Assembly (NCBI GenBank): GCA_934647145.1
Contig: CAKUFB010000099.1
Coordinates: 1 to 8,796 of the forward strand
From: an uncultured Clostridia bacterium
Lineage (GTDB): Bacteria > Bacillota > Clostridia > Christensenellales > Aristaeellaceae
DNA length: 8,796 nucleotides
Direction: 5' to 3'
The notes beneath the pieces were generated by a model, which saw nothing but the letters and a program-made list of their open reading frames with translations, was not told the DNA's origin and ran no database searches. Position 1 is the stretch's first letter. The number at the start of each line of letters is the position of its first letter. This document shows, piece after piece, positions 1 to 7,221 of the stretch. The position numbers and the translations under genes were made by a program.

Positions 1-156
1 GGATACGCAATTCGTCAATAGACGTTGGCATAATTTCTTAACAGGACTTTGCCGTACAGAACGAAAATACACGCGCGACTATTAGCCGGGCAGAAGAATC
101 TCTCGGCCCGAAGCCCTGCCGCCCGCAGAAGATCTGCCCCAGGCCGATCGCGGCCG
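1..156. other. left-edge non-coding stretch
   Basis: No gene is supported between the window edge and the Nudix stop codon. The first 80 bases are AT-richer than what follows. A 7-bp inverted repeat, GGGCAGA (88-94) and TCTGCCC (133-139), flanks a GC-rich stretch, and CAGAAGA occurs as a direct repeat at 91-97 and 126-132. A short CGGCC/GGCCG stem (151-155 with 164-168) overlaps the Nudix stop. None is followed by a clear T tract on the minus strand, so a terminator for the Nudix gene is possible but not shown. Confidence 0.4.
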
Positions 157-591
157 CTAAACCGGCCGGGCCAGATCCCGCGGCGCCGGGCGCTCCAGCA
201 GCGCGTGCAGCGCGCCCAGCAGCTCGCGGTCGGCGGGCAGCCAGTTCATTGCGTCCAGGTCGCCCGCGCCCAGCCAGCGCCCCTCGAGCGCCTCCCTGAG
301 CACGATCTCGCCCCCGCACAGCGCGCAGGCAAAGCAGTCCATGCTCAGGTGAAAGGCGGGGTAGTCGTACTCGATCGTCCCCAGCGGCTCAAGCGGCTCG
401 ACCGTGACCGCCAGCTCCTCGCGGATTTCCCGCACCAGCGCCTGACGCGCCGTCTCCCCCGGCTCGATTTTGCCGCCCGGGAATTCCCAGCGCCCCCTGA
501 ACTCGCCGTAGCCTCTCGCCGTGGCGAACACCCGCGTCGGGCGCTCCCGCGCGTCGCAGATCACCGCCGCCGCCACCCTGACCGTCTTCAT
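157..591 (-). CDS. Nudix hydrolase, MutT/NudG-like (probable oxidised-nucleotide pyrophosphatase)
   Basis: Encodes a 144-residue cytoplasmic Nudix enzyme, a usual length for the MutT group, which hydrolyses (oxo)nucleoside triphosphates to the monophosphate and pyrophosphate. The Nudix box runs from G40 to V62: G40, E46, R54-E55 and E58-E59 are all present, with alanine (A61) in place of the usual glycine near its end. It is preceded by the GRWEFPGGK motif (33-41) typical of MutT and NudG, and a WLPAD motif lies at 117-121. The start at 591 is chosen because GGAGGG lies eight bases upstream and homology begins with the MKTVRVAAAVI strand; an open frame extends much further upstream but has no homology. 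The gene is divergent from the ABC exporter and shares its intergenic region. It probably cleans the nucleotide pool; the exact substrate (8-oxo-dGTP, methyl-CTP or other) cannot be told from sequence alone. Confidence 0.9.
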   Translation of the reverse strand: MKTVRVAAAVICDARERPTRVFATARGYGEFRGRWEFPGGKIEPGETARQALVREIREELAVTVEPLEPLGTIEYDYPAFHLSMDCFACALCGGEIVLREALEGRWLGAGDLDAMNWLPADRELLGALHALLERPAPRDLARPV

Positions 592-629
592 CCTCGCATC
601 CCTCCGTATTTTGCAGCTTCCTTCCATAT

Positions 630-659
630 AGTATAGCACACGCCGCGCCCTGCTGTGAA
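630..659 (-). promoter_or_regulatory. promoter for the Nudix gene
   Basis: On the minus strand, TTCACA (659-654) is followed after 18 bp by TATACT (635-630), which carries the extended -10 dinucleotide TG one base before it. The start of transcription would be near 623, giving a leader of about 30 nt with the GGAGGG ribosome site. Each hexamer is one mismatch from consensus. Confidence 0.6.
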
Positions 660-711
660 TGTTAAGATTGTGATTTTTATGCGAGGGGGGGGTAAAAAGA
701 TTGACATTCAC
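655..711. promoter_or_regulatory. possible divergent operator: 8-bp inverted repeat
   Basis: GTGAATGT at 655-662 and its exact reverse complement ACATTCAC at 704-711 lie 49 bp apart, start to start. The left half overlaps the -35 box of the leftward promoter, the right half the -35 box of the rightward one. The two halves sit at different offsets to their -35 boxes, so the match is not simply produced by the shared hexamer. A run of eight G (685-692) lies between them. A regulator bound to both halves could control both transcripts, but no regulator gene is in the window and 8 bp can arise by chance. Confidence 0.35.
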
Positions 712-729
712 GTTAAAACATGGTATATT
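701..729 (+). promoter_or_regulatory. consensus sigma-A promoter for the ABC exporter operon
   Basis: TTGACA (701-706), a 17-bp spacer and TATATT (724-729), with TG at 721-722 forming an extended -10. Transcription would start near 736, about 36 nt before the first permease start codon. This is the strongest-looking promoter in the left half of the window. Confidence 0.8.
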
Positions 730-771
730 CTGAAGGACGTTTATTACGCGTACACGAAGGGAGGCCTGCGG

Positions 772-1560
772 ATGCGCAAATACCTGGCCATCATGAGCAA
801 AAAGCTCATGTCCAACCTGACCTACCGCCTGGCGACCGTGCTCAACATGCTGGCGATGAGCACGTACTTTTTGGCGAGCTACTATTTCTGGCAGGCGCTG
901 ATCGCCGGCGGGGCGCGGCCGGACGCGAACATACGGGATCTGATGTTTTATTCGCTGCTGTCGGAGATCGTCATCCAGCTGTGCTATTCGGACGTAGCCG
1001 GCCTGCTGGAGGGCGAGATACAGGACGGCTCGGTGGCGATGCACTTCATTCGGCCGATTTCCTTCCGGCTGGAGTGCTTTTCCCTCAGCTTCGGCGAAAA
1101 CCTGTACTGGACGAGCGTATTGGTGCTGCCGGCGATCGTGACGTGCGCGCTGCTGGTGGGTCTGCCCGTCCCGGCGAGCGCGGCGCACGGCTTATGCTTC
1201 GCGGTCTCGCTGCTGCTGGGCCTGCTGATCCGCTTCGAGATCGGCTATGTCGCGGGTCTGCTGGCCTTCTGGCTGCAAAAGACCTGGTATCTGGACTGGT
1301 ATATCAACGGCGCCCTGCTGATTTTCGGCGGCACGAAGCTCCCTCTGTGGTTTTACCCGAAGGTACTGGAGCGGATCAGCCGCTTTCTGCCCTTCCGCTA
1401 TGTGAGCTTCGAGCCGATCAACATCTACCTGGGCCGCTGCGACATACAGGGCGCGCTGCTGGGGCTGGGCGTGAGCGCGGCCTGGCTGCTGGCGCTGCAC
1501 CTGGCCGGGCGGCTGATGTGGTCGCGCGCGGCGCGCAAGCTGACCATCAACGGCGGCTGA
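772..1560 (+). CDS. ABC-2 type permease, DUF990 family (first of a pair)
   Basis: A 262-residue integral membrane protein, probably one half of the membrane channel of an ABC exporter. About six hydrophobic segments can be seen (roughly 22-44, 55-72, 112-131, 139-166, 174-196 and 226-248). Family marks are the cytoplasmic loop ending in an R-P pair (GEIQDGSVAMHFIRP, 81-95) and the region PLWFYPKVLERISRFLPFRY (191-210) followed by EPINIYLG (214-221), which match the ABC2_membrane_6 (DUF990, COG4587/COG3694) group. The start at 772 is chosen because GGGAGG (759-764) is well spaced; an upstream in-frame ATG at 655 would lie before the promoter. It is followed after 13 bp by a second permease of the same fold. 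The transported substrate is unknown; members of this group are mostly annotated as uncharacterised export systems. Confidence 0.88.
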   Translation: MRKYLAIMSKKLMSNLTYRLATVLNMLAMSTYFLASYYFWQALIAGGARPDANIRDLMFYSLLSEIVIQLCYSDVAGLLEGEIQDGSVAMHFIRPISFRLECFSLSFGENLYWTSVLVLPAIVTCALLVGLPVPASAAHGLCFAVSLLLGLLIRFEIGYVAGLLAFWLQKTWYLDWYINGALLIFGGTKLPLWFYPKVLERISRFLPFRYVSFEPINIYLGRCDIQGALLGLGVSAAWLLALHLAGRLMWSRAARKLTINGG

Positions 1561-1573
1561 GAGGAGGAGACGC

Positions 1574-2377
1574 ATGCGAAAGAGAATCAGACTGTACTTT
1601 ACCTTCATGGGCGTGGCGCTGCGCGCGAAGATGATGCACCGGGGCGCGTTTATCGCCGGGTTCTTCGGCCAGCTGCTGGGGCACGGGGCGAGGTTCCTGA
1701 CGGCCTATCTGGCGGTGCGCGCGTTCAGGCAGATGGGCGGCTGGAACGAGCATCAGGTGGTCTTCATGTACGGCTTCAACATGCTCGGCTACGCGCTGGC
1801 GGCCTCGGTGTTCTTCATGCCCTGCAAGTATCTGGTGGGCAAGGTGCGCTCGGGCGAATTTGACGCCTCGCTGACCAAGCCCATGAACCCGCTTTTGCAT
1901 GAGGTCATGCTCGGCTTCTCGCCCGGCTATATCTGTCACTTCACGCTGGCCGTGGTGTGCCTGGCGATTTCGGCCAAGGGCGCGGGATTTGTGCTCACCC
2001 CTCTTCGCGCGGCGCTGTTCGCGGCGCTGCTCGCGGGCGCGGCGCTGATGCAGGCGGCCATACTGATCATCCCCAGCGCGGGCAGCTTTTTCTTCAAGGG
2101 CATGAACCCGCTGTACCTGTTGACGGGTATGGCGCATAACTTCACCGACTATCCCCTCACGATCTATCCCCGCGCGCTTCAGGCGCTGCTGACCTTCGTG
2201 CTGCCCTTGGCCTTCATGAGCTTTTACCCGGTGACGGCGCTGCTGGGCCTCGAGAGCCTGCTGCCCTTTCCCCCGGCGACGGCCTATTTCGCCCCGCTGG
2301 CCGGGGCAGGCCTGTTCGCCCTGGGTCTGTGGCTGTGGAACGCCGGCCTGAAGCGCTACCAGAGCACGGGCACGTAA
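1574..2377 (+). CDS. ABC-2 type permease, DUF990 family (second of a pair)
   Basis: A 267-residue membrane protein, the likely heterodimer partner of the preceding permease. Hydrophobic segments lie at roughly 26-50, 62-82, 116-138, 146-166, 200-224 and 236-256. The cytoplasmic loop GEFDASLTKPMNPLLHEV (94-111) matches the G-x-x-D-x-x-L-x-(R/K)-P motif of the family, and the C-terminus GLKRYQSTGT (258-267) is a characteristic ending of this permease group. A very strong ribosome site, GAGGAGGAG (1561-1569), fills the 13-bp gap after the upstream stop, so the two genes are almost certainly cotranscribed. Two different permeases plus one ATPase is the usual make-up of this exporter type. The substrate cannot be predicted from the sequence. 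Confidence 0.88.
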   Translation: MRKRIRLYFTFMGVALRAKMMHRGAFIAGFFGQLLGHGARFLTAYLAVRAFRQMGGWNEHQVVFMYGFNMLGYALAASVFFMPCKYLVGKVRSGEFDASLTKPMNPLLHEVMLGFSPGYICHFTLAVVCLAISAKGAGFVLTPLRAALFAALLAGAALMQAAILIIPSAGSFFFKGMNPLYLLTGMAHNFTDYPLTIYPRALQALLTFVLPLAFMSFYPVTALLGLESLLPFPPATAYFAPLAGAGLFALGLWLWNAGLKRYQSTGT

Positions 2378-2674
2378 GGCCGGGCGAATCTGCCTTCCGC
2401 CGTTTTCATGCGGCGCGGCAGGGAAAAGCTGTGTGCTTTACGAAGCAGATGCGCCGGAATGTGTCCCATAAGAGCTGCGAAAGCCGAAGCGATTTTTTGC
2501 CAAAAGAAGCACTAGCGACCTCGCAGTGTTTTCAAACCGGGAATCATTCGGCGAACCAGGTATTCGTTACTGATTGCGTTACGCGGATCAGAGTGCTTTT
2601 CGGGAGAGCTCGAGAGGGGCTTTTCTCAGAAAAGCCGCCTCTCGAACGCCTCTCCCCGACAGAAAGGAAGAAAT
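2378..2674 (+). other. 297-bp intra-operon spacer between permease and ATPase genes
   Basis: No gene is supported here. A GC hairpin lies just after the permease stop (CTGCC 2390-2394 with GGCAG 2417-2421, and CGCCG 2398-2402 with CGGCG 2411-2415) but has no T tract. The middle part (about 2420-2600) is visibly less GC-rich than the flanking genes, and AAGCACT (2507-2513) has its reverse complement at 2592-2598. I see no convincing promoter in it. The right end is a long stem-loop (separate entry). The spacing is odd for three subunits of one transporter, which are normally a few bases apart. Confidence 0.6.
2601..2659 (+). other. long two-part stem-loop upstream of the ATPase gene
   Basis: The inner stem pairs 2611-2625 (CGAGAGGGGCTTTTC) with 2629-2644, a 15-bp helix with one bulged G and a TCA loop. 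An outer helix pairs CGGGAGAG (2601-2608) with CTCTCCCCG (2651-2659), again with one bulged base. The outer stem ends five bases before the ribosome site (AAGGAAG, 2664-2670) of the ATPase. No T tract follows, so it is not a normal intrinsic terminator. It could stabilise the downstream mRNA, mark a processing site, or be a copy of a dispersed palindromic repeat. Confidence 0.55.
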
Positions 2675-3658
2675 ATGGCAGCGATTGAAGTGAAAAACCT
2701 GAGCAAGACCTTTCAGATCCCCAAGACGCAGCCCGGCCTGAAGGGCGCGGTTCGCTCGCTCTTTCACAGGGAGTACACCCCGAAGGAGGCGGTGAAGGAC
2801 GTGTCCTTCTCGCTGGAGGGCGGCGAAATGGTGGGCTACATCGGCCCCAACGGCGCGGGCAAGTCCACGACGATCAAGATGCTGTGCGGCATCCTGATGC
2901 CCGACGGGGGCAGCGTGCGGGTTCACGGCCTGGATCCCTGGAAGCAGCGCCGCGAAAACGCGCGCCAGATCGGCGTGGTGTTCGGGCAGCGGTCGCAGCT
3001 GTACTGGGATCTGCCGGTGTCCGACACGCTGGAGCTGTACCAGAAGCTCTACGACATCCCGATGGACGTGTACCGGCGCAACCGCGAGCGGTTTATCGAC
3101 CTGCTGGAGATGGGCGAGTTCATCAGCCAGCCGGTGCGCCAGCTCAGCCTGGGTCAGAAGATGAAGGCCAACCTGGCGCTGGCGCTTTTGCACGGCCCGA
3201 GGGTGATCTATCTGGACGAGCCGACCATCGGCCTGGACGTGATGACCAAGCGCCGCCTGCGCGCCTTTATCGGCGAAATCAACCGCGAGAGCGGCACCAC
3301 CGTCATCCTCACCACCCACGACATGAAGGACATCGAGGAAATCTGCAAGCGCCTGATCCTGATCGACAAGGGCTCGCTGCTCTACGACGGCTCGCTCTCG
3401 GAGTTCAGGCATCGCTACGCCCAGGGCGCGCGCTACCGCCTGGAGTTCGAGCACGCCCCCGCCTGGACGGGGCGCGAGGGCTTCGAGTGCAGGCCGGACG
3501 GCGAGAACTGGATCCTCACCACCCGGCGCCCGCATACCCGCCAGACGCTGATTTCCCTGATCGAGGACTACAACCCCACCAACATCTTCACCGAGGAAAT
3601 CACCATTGAGGACATCGTGTCCGCCCTCTTCACCAAGCAGCCGCAGGCGGCGTCCTGA
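2675..3658 (+). CDS. ABC exporter ATP-binding protein, COG4586-like
   Basis: A 327-residue cytoplasmic ATPase that would power the two-permease exporter encoded upstream. Walker A is GPNGAGKS (57-64), the Q-loop is FGQRSQLYWDLP with Gln105 (103-114), the signature is LSLGQ (157-161), Walker B is VIYLDE (177-182), the D-loop GLDV follows (186-189) and the switch histidine is H215. The N-terminal insert before Walker A (about 14-36, with SLF and a basic patch), the RSQLxWDLP Q-loop and the C-terminal domain ending ITIEDIVSALF (309-319) point to the COG4586 group, whose partners are DUF990 permeases. All catalytic motifs are intact. The start at 2675 has an AAGGAAG ribosome site about five bases upstream. 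It is the last gene of the operon, 297 bp after the second permease. The exported substrate is unknown. Confidence 0.93.
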   Translation: MAAIEVKNLSKTFQIPKTQPGLKGAVRSLFHREYTPKEAVKDVSFSLEGGEMVGYIGPNGAGKSTTIKMLCGILMPDGGSVRVHGLDPWKQRRENARQIGVVFGQRSQLYWDLPVSDTLELYQKLYDIPMDVYRRNRERFIDLLEMGEFISQPVRQLSLGQKMKANLALALLHGPRVIYLDEPTIGLDVMTKRRLRAFIGEINRESGTTVILTTHDMKDIEEICKRLILIDKGSLLYDGSLSEFRHRYAQGARYRLEFEHAPAWTGREGFECRPDGENWILTTRRPHTRQTLISLIEDYNPTNIFTEEITIEDIVSALFTKQPQAAS

Positions 3659-3676
3659 CGTCCGCGCACACAAAAC

Positions 3677-3706
3677 CAGCCCCCGCCGAACAAACGGCGG
3701 GGGCTG
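3677..3706. terminator. terminator between convergent genes
   Basis: A perfect 12-bp stem (3677-3688 with 3695-3706, core GCCCCCGCCG) with the six-base loop AACAAA lies between the ATPase stop (3658) and the stop of the leftward solute-binding protein gene (3723). In the leftward direction the stem is followed by GGTTTTGTGTG, a moderate T tract. In the rightward direction the tract is weak (CGGTTAT). It most likely ends the sugar importer operon and may also slow rightward transcripts. Confidence 0.8.
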
Positions 3707-3722
3707 CGGTTATGCCATGGGG

Positions 3723-5312
3723 TTATTTGGCCAGGTAGGCGTCGATCTGCGCCTGAATGAAGGCGCGCACGGTCTCAAGACCCGCAGCCTGCAGCTTGGC
3801 CAGGTAATCGTTGTAGACGGTCATGTAGCTCTCGCTGCCGCTGCCGCCGTTCCAGAGCTGCTCGGCGTACTCGGTCGTCACGGCGTTGATGTTCTCCACG
3901 TCGGTGTTGAGCTCGGTCAGGTCGACCGCCGCCATGCCGGCCAGCGCGCTGCGGGGGCGCTTCGGGTAGACCGTCTCATAGTAGGAGGCGGCGTATTCCT
4001 TCAGCGCGGCCGTCGTGGTCACGCCGCCGTCGCTCATGATTTTGTAGGTGTTGCCGACCGTCCAGTTGGTCATGTCATGCTTGGACTCGGCGTCGCCGCG
4101 GACGGAGGTATCCACCTGCAGCTGACCGTCCTTTTCGATGGCGCGGTAGTTGAACCAGCCGTATTCCTTGGCCTCTTCGGAGCTCTCCTCGAAGCCGTAC
4201 ACCAGCATGTTGATCAGGTCGTTGCCCACGGTACCGGGCTCGTCGTGCAGCAGGTTGAGCAGCATCACGACGCGCTCGGGGTTCTTGCTGGTGAAGGGCA
4301 CGGCCAGATAGGTCGCGGCGCTGCCGAAGCTGGAAATGCCGACGGGATAGGTGCCCTCGTTGTCCATCAGCACGGCCTTTTCAGCCTGCTCGGCGAAGGA
4401 ATTATTCTTCACGCCGCGCTCGTCCACCAGATCGATCCAGTTGGCGTTGCCGCCGAAAAGGTTGAAGGAGATCCAGCTGCCGTCCACGGACTGGCCCATG
4501 ATCTGCGCGTCGGTGATCCAGCCCTTGTCATACCATTGGGCGGCGTGCTTGATCGCCGTCTGATATTCGGGCAGCTCGGTGACGTGCAGGGCGACCGGCT
4601 TTTCGGCGGTCATGTCGTAATAGAAGCCGCCGCCCAGCGCCTCATAGCCGCGCAGCGCCATCTGGCACAGCTCCCAGCCGCCGGGCAGCCACGCGCCGCC
4701 CAGCTCCATCACGCCCGCGTCCAGCGCGGCCTGAATGGTCTGCTCCATCAGCTCGATTTCCTTCTCGGTGAACTTCAGGTTGGCGCGCGCCTCGGCGATG
4801 AAGTCGTCCAGCGGGAAATACTCATACAGGCGTTCGTTCATGCGCAGCGCCCAGCTGTCCTTCACCACGGGCTGCACGCAGGGAATGCCGTACAGCTTGC
4901 CGTCCACGCAGATGGAATCATAGTCGATGGTGTAGGTGGCGCGCTCGGCGGCCAGGTTGGGCGCGTACTGCTCGATCAGCTCGTCCAGCGCGAGGATGTT
5001 GCCGTCCTCCACGTCCTGACGGATGGGCGTATACCAGCCCTCCCAGATGATGTCCATCGGCTCCTCGCCGGCGAAGAACAGGCGCAGGTTTTCCGCGTAG
5101 CTGCCCACCCAGACGATCTCCAGCGTGGTGTTGGGCAGCACCTCGGCCAGCTTCTTGTTGAAGGCGGCCTCCACGTCCTTGGAGCCCTCCTTCTCGGTGC
5201 CGGGGTAGTAGAAGCGCAGCGTGACCGGCTCCAGCTCGGCCTCGGCCAGCGCCGCGGGCAGACAGGTCAGCGCGAGCAGCGCCGCCAGCAGCAGGGATAC
5301 GAGTTTCTTCAT
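3723..5312 (-). CDS. extracellular solute-binding protein, family 1 (LipO/DUF3502-like)
   Basis: A 529-residue periplasm-equivalent (cell-surface or secreted) binding protein for a CUT1 sugar ABC importer; it captures substrate and delivers it to the two permeases encoded upstream. The N-terminus is a Sec signal peptide: MKK, a leucine/alanine core, then ALA followed by E24 as a likely signal peptidase I site. The only cysteine nearby (C17) is preceded by A-L-T, which does not fit a lipobox. The mature part begins VTLRFYYPG, as in family 1 binding proteins, and the C-terminal third (for example NPERVVMLLNLLHD and the final LKAAG-like LQAAGLETVRAFIQAQID) resembles the DUF3502 group that works with LplB/YtcP permeases. 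A strong AAGGAGG site lies eight bases before the start. It is the last gene of the operon, 29 bp after the permease. The ligand is probably an oligosaccharide or sugar acid derivative but cannot be named. Confidence 0.9.
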   Translation of the reverse strand: MKKLVSLLLAALLALTCLPAALAEAELEPVTLRFYYPGTEKEGSKDVEAAFNKKLAEVLPNTTLEIVWVGSYAENLRLFFAGEEPMDIIWEGWYTPIRQDVEDGNILALDELIEQYAPNLAAERATYTIDYDSICVDGKLYGIPCVQPVVKDSWALRMNERLYEYFPLDDFIAEARANLKFTEKEIELMEQTIQAALDAGVMELGGAWLPGGWELCQMALRGYEALGGGFYYDMTAEKPVALHVTELPEYQTAIKHAAQWYDKGWITDAQIMGQSVDGSWISFNLFGGNANWIDLVDERGVKNNSFAEQAEKAVLMDNEGTYPVGISSFGSAATYLAVPFTSKNPERVVMLLNLLHDEPGTVGNDLINMLVYGFEESSEEAKEYGWFNYRAIEKDGQLQVDTSVRGDAESKHDMTNWTVGNTYKIMSDGGVTTTAALKEYAASYYETVYPKRPRSALAGMAAVDLTELNTDVENINAVTTEYAEQLWNGGSGSESYMTVYNDYLAKLQAAGLETVRAFIQAQIDAYLAK

Positions 5313-5341
5313 GGTTTTTTCCTCCTTATAAAATGTCTATC

Positions 5342-6226
5342 TTAACCCTTCGTCGAGCCGACCGTAATCCCCTTGGCGTAGTACTTCTGGATAAAGGGGA
5401 AGAGGACAAACACGGGAAGAGCGCCGATCACCGCAAGCGCGTACCGCGTGGATTCGATCGGGATGTGCTCGGTCTCAAGCTCCATGCCCAGACCCAGCTT
5501 CATCAGCTCTTTGGCCTTTTCGGAGTTGGCGAGCATCTGCTGGAGCAGGTACTGTATGGTGTAGAGCTTCTTGTCGCTGATGAAGTACATCGACGTGGTG
5601 ATGTCGTTCCAGCGGCCGATAAAGCCTGAAAAGTAATTCATCATGACCAGCGGCAGGGTCAGCGGCAGCATGATCAGGAACAGGATCTGGAAATTGCCCG
5701 CCCCGTCGATCTTCGCCGACTCGATCATCGCCTTGTCCAGGCTGACGAAGAAGGTGCGGAACAGAAACACGCTCCACGCCGACAGCCCCGGCAGCAGGTA
5801 GATCAGCACGTTGTTGCGCAGCCCCAGGTACTTCGCCTTGAGCACGTAATCGGCCACCGTGCCGCCGGAAAACAGCATCGTAATGAGCACGTACACCCGC
5901 CAGAAATCGCGTCCCCTGAAATCGGGCTGGCTCAGCGGGTAGGCCATGGCCATGGTGAGCAGGAGCGTGAGCGCCGGCTGCACGAGTCCCGTGCTCACCG
6001 TCAGCGTCAGCGACTGCAGCAGCGTTGCGCTGTTCCGCTCAAACAGGATGCGGTACGCCTCCAGGCTGAACCGGCTCGGCCAGAGGCGAAAGCCGTTGAG
6101 CGCGATGCTCTCCTCCGAGGAGACCGACAGGATGACCGCCATGTACATCGGATAGAGAAAGACGAACGTCATCACGATGAAGAATACCCAGGCAAAGCAG
6201 GCCACGCCGTTTCGATTGCGATGCAT
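5342..6226 (-). CDS. CUT1 sugar ABC importer permease, LplC/YtcP-like
   Basis: A 294-residue inner-membrane permease with about six transmembrane segments (roughly 10-35, 75-97, 108-128, 139-160, 184-205 and 262-280). The EAA loop that docks the ATPase is ESAKIDGAGNFQILFLIMLP (169-188), with the invariant glycine in IDGAG. The ending YYAKGITVGSTKG is the standard C-terminus of YtcP-like (CarB-type) permeases, so the gene is complete. The start at 6226 has GGAGGGAG about nine bases upstream. It sits 15 bp after the partner permease and 29 bp before the binding protein, so the three form one leftward operon. Substrate specificity is not readable from the sequence. The required ATPase is not in the window and is probably a shared MsmK/UgpC-type protein encoded elsewhere. 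Confidence 0.92.
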   Translation of the reverse strand: MHRNRNGVACFAWVFFIVMTFVFLYPMYMAVILSVSSEESIALNGFRLWPSRFSLEAYRILFERNSATLLQSLTLTVSTGLVQPALTLLLTMAMAYPLSQPDFRGRDFWRVYVLITMLFSGGTVADYVLKAKYLGLRNNVLIYLLPGLSAWSVFLFRTFFVSLDKAMIESAKIDGAGNFQILFLIMLPLTLPLVMMNYFSGFIGRWNDITTSMYFISDKKLYTIQYLLQQMLANSEKAKELMKLGLGMELETEHIPIESTRYALAVIGALPVFVLFPFIQKYYAKGITVGSTKG

Positions 6227-6241
6227 GTCTCTTCTCCCTCC

Positions 6242-7174
6242 TCAAAACATGGCGCTTTCCGGGTCTACGCGCCGGATCACGCCGTTGACCAGCAGCACCA
6301 GCGCCAGCCCGATGACCGACTGGAAAAAGGACAGCGCCGCCGTGAACGAGAAGCGGCCGGTCGTGATGCCGTGATAGGTATAGGTGCCGATGACCTGCGT
6401 CGTCTCATAGAGCGCCTTGGAGTCCAGCGTCAGCTCGTAGAACGGCGAGACGCCCGAGGCCAGCACGGAGCCCATCTGCGTGATGAGCGTGATGGCCAGC
6501 ACCTTGCTCAGCGCGGGAATCGAAATGTGTACGATCTGCCGCAGCCGCCCCGCGCCGTCGATACTGGCCGCGTCGAACAGCTCGGTATCCACGCTCAGCA
6601 GGGCCGCGAAGTAGTAGATGCTGGCCATGCCCGCGTCCTTATAGATATAGGAAAGCTGGATGATCGTCGGCCAGTATTTCGGCTCCTTGTACCAGGACAC
6701 CGGCGAAAGTCCCAGCGCCTGCAGCAGCTCGTTGAGCACGCCGCGGGCGGGATGCAGCAGCATCATCAGCGCGGCCGAAACCACCGTCCAGGACAGAAAG
6801 CTGGGCAGCAGCATGGCCGTCTGGAAGATGCGGTTGGCCATGCGAGACTTGATCTCGTACAGCAGCAGCGCAAACAGCATGCCCACGAACACGTTGAGCA
6901 GCGCGATGCGCACGACGTTGTACATCAGCGTGTTGACGATGATGCGCCGGCAGTCGATCGATTCAAAGAACTGCCTGAAAAACTTCAGCCCCACAAAGGC
7001 GCTGCCCGCAATGCCCCTGGCCGGCTTGTAGTCGATAAAGGCCAGATAAATGCCCGCCATGGGCAGATAGCTGAACAGAAACATCCAGAGCGCCGGAACC
7101 AGAAACATGGCGTAATATCCCGCCTGCGTTTTCCAGCCGCCCCCGCGCCCGAGGCCGCGCCGCGCGTGCATCAT
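6242..7174 (-). CDS. CUT1 sugar ABC importer permease, LplB-like
   Basis: A 310-residue inner-membrane permease, the first gene of the leftward importer operon and heterodimer partner of the next gene. After a basic N-terminus it has about six membrane segments (roughly 19-46, 82-106, 117-140, 179-196, 221-241 and 281-299). The EAA loop is FDAASIDGAGRLRQIVHISI (200-219). The pattern YLPMAGIYLAFIDYKPARGI (36-55) and the C-terminal ESAMF are typical of LplB-type permeases. Two adjacent ATG codons (7174 and 7171) could start it; 7174 is preferred because the GGGAG site (7190-7186) is already 11 bases away, a slightly long spacing. That site is the weakest ribosome site in the operon. Confidence 0.92.
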   Translation of the reverse strand: MMHARRGLGRGGGWKTQAGYYAMFLVPALWMFLFSYLPMAGIYLAFIDYKPARGIAGSAFVGLKFFRQFFESIDCRRIIVNTLMYNVVRIALLNVFVGMLFALLLYEIKSRMANRIFQTAMLLPSFLSWTVVSAALMMLLHPARGVLNELLQALGLSPVSWYKEPKYWPTIIQLSYIYKDAGMASIYYFAALLSVDTELFDAASIDGAGRLRQIVHISIPALSKVLAITLITQMGSVLASGVSPFYELTLDSKALYETTQVIGTYTYHGITTGRFSFTAALSFFQSVIGLALVLLVNGVIRRVDPESAMF

Positions 7175-7221
7175 ATGCTTTTCAACTCCCGTTTTCGCCG
7201 TGTTAATCAGATCACGGCTTC

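Noticed and set aside
655..771. Earlier start for the first exporter permease
   Set aside because: The in-frame ATG at 655 lies upstream of the promoter and has no ribosome site; the start at 772 has GGGAGG and begins the family homology.
592..1188. Long N-terminal extension of the Nudix frame
   Set aside because: The extension runs antisense through the first exporter permease and across both promoters. The Nudix fold starts at MKTVRV (591) with its own ribosome site.
2390..2421. GC hairpin after the second permease as a terminator
   Set aside because: Stem is interrupted and no T tract follows; termination here would cut off the ATPase from its permeases without a visible new promoter.
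3606..5345. Long rightward open frame (579 codons) opposite the solute-binding protein gene
   Set aside because: It is the antisense shadow of a GC-rich gene. It has low-complexity H/L/Q/G/V-rich composition and no domain, while the leftward frame has a signal peptide, family motifs and a strong ribosome site.
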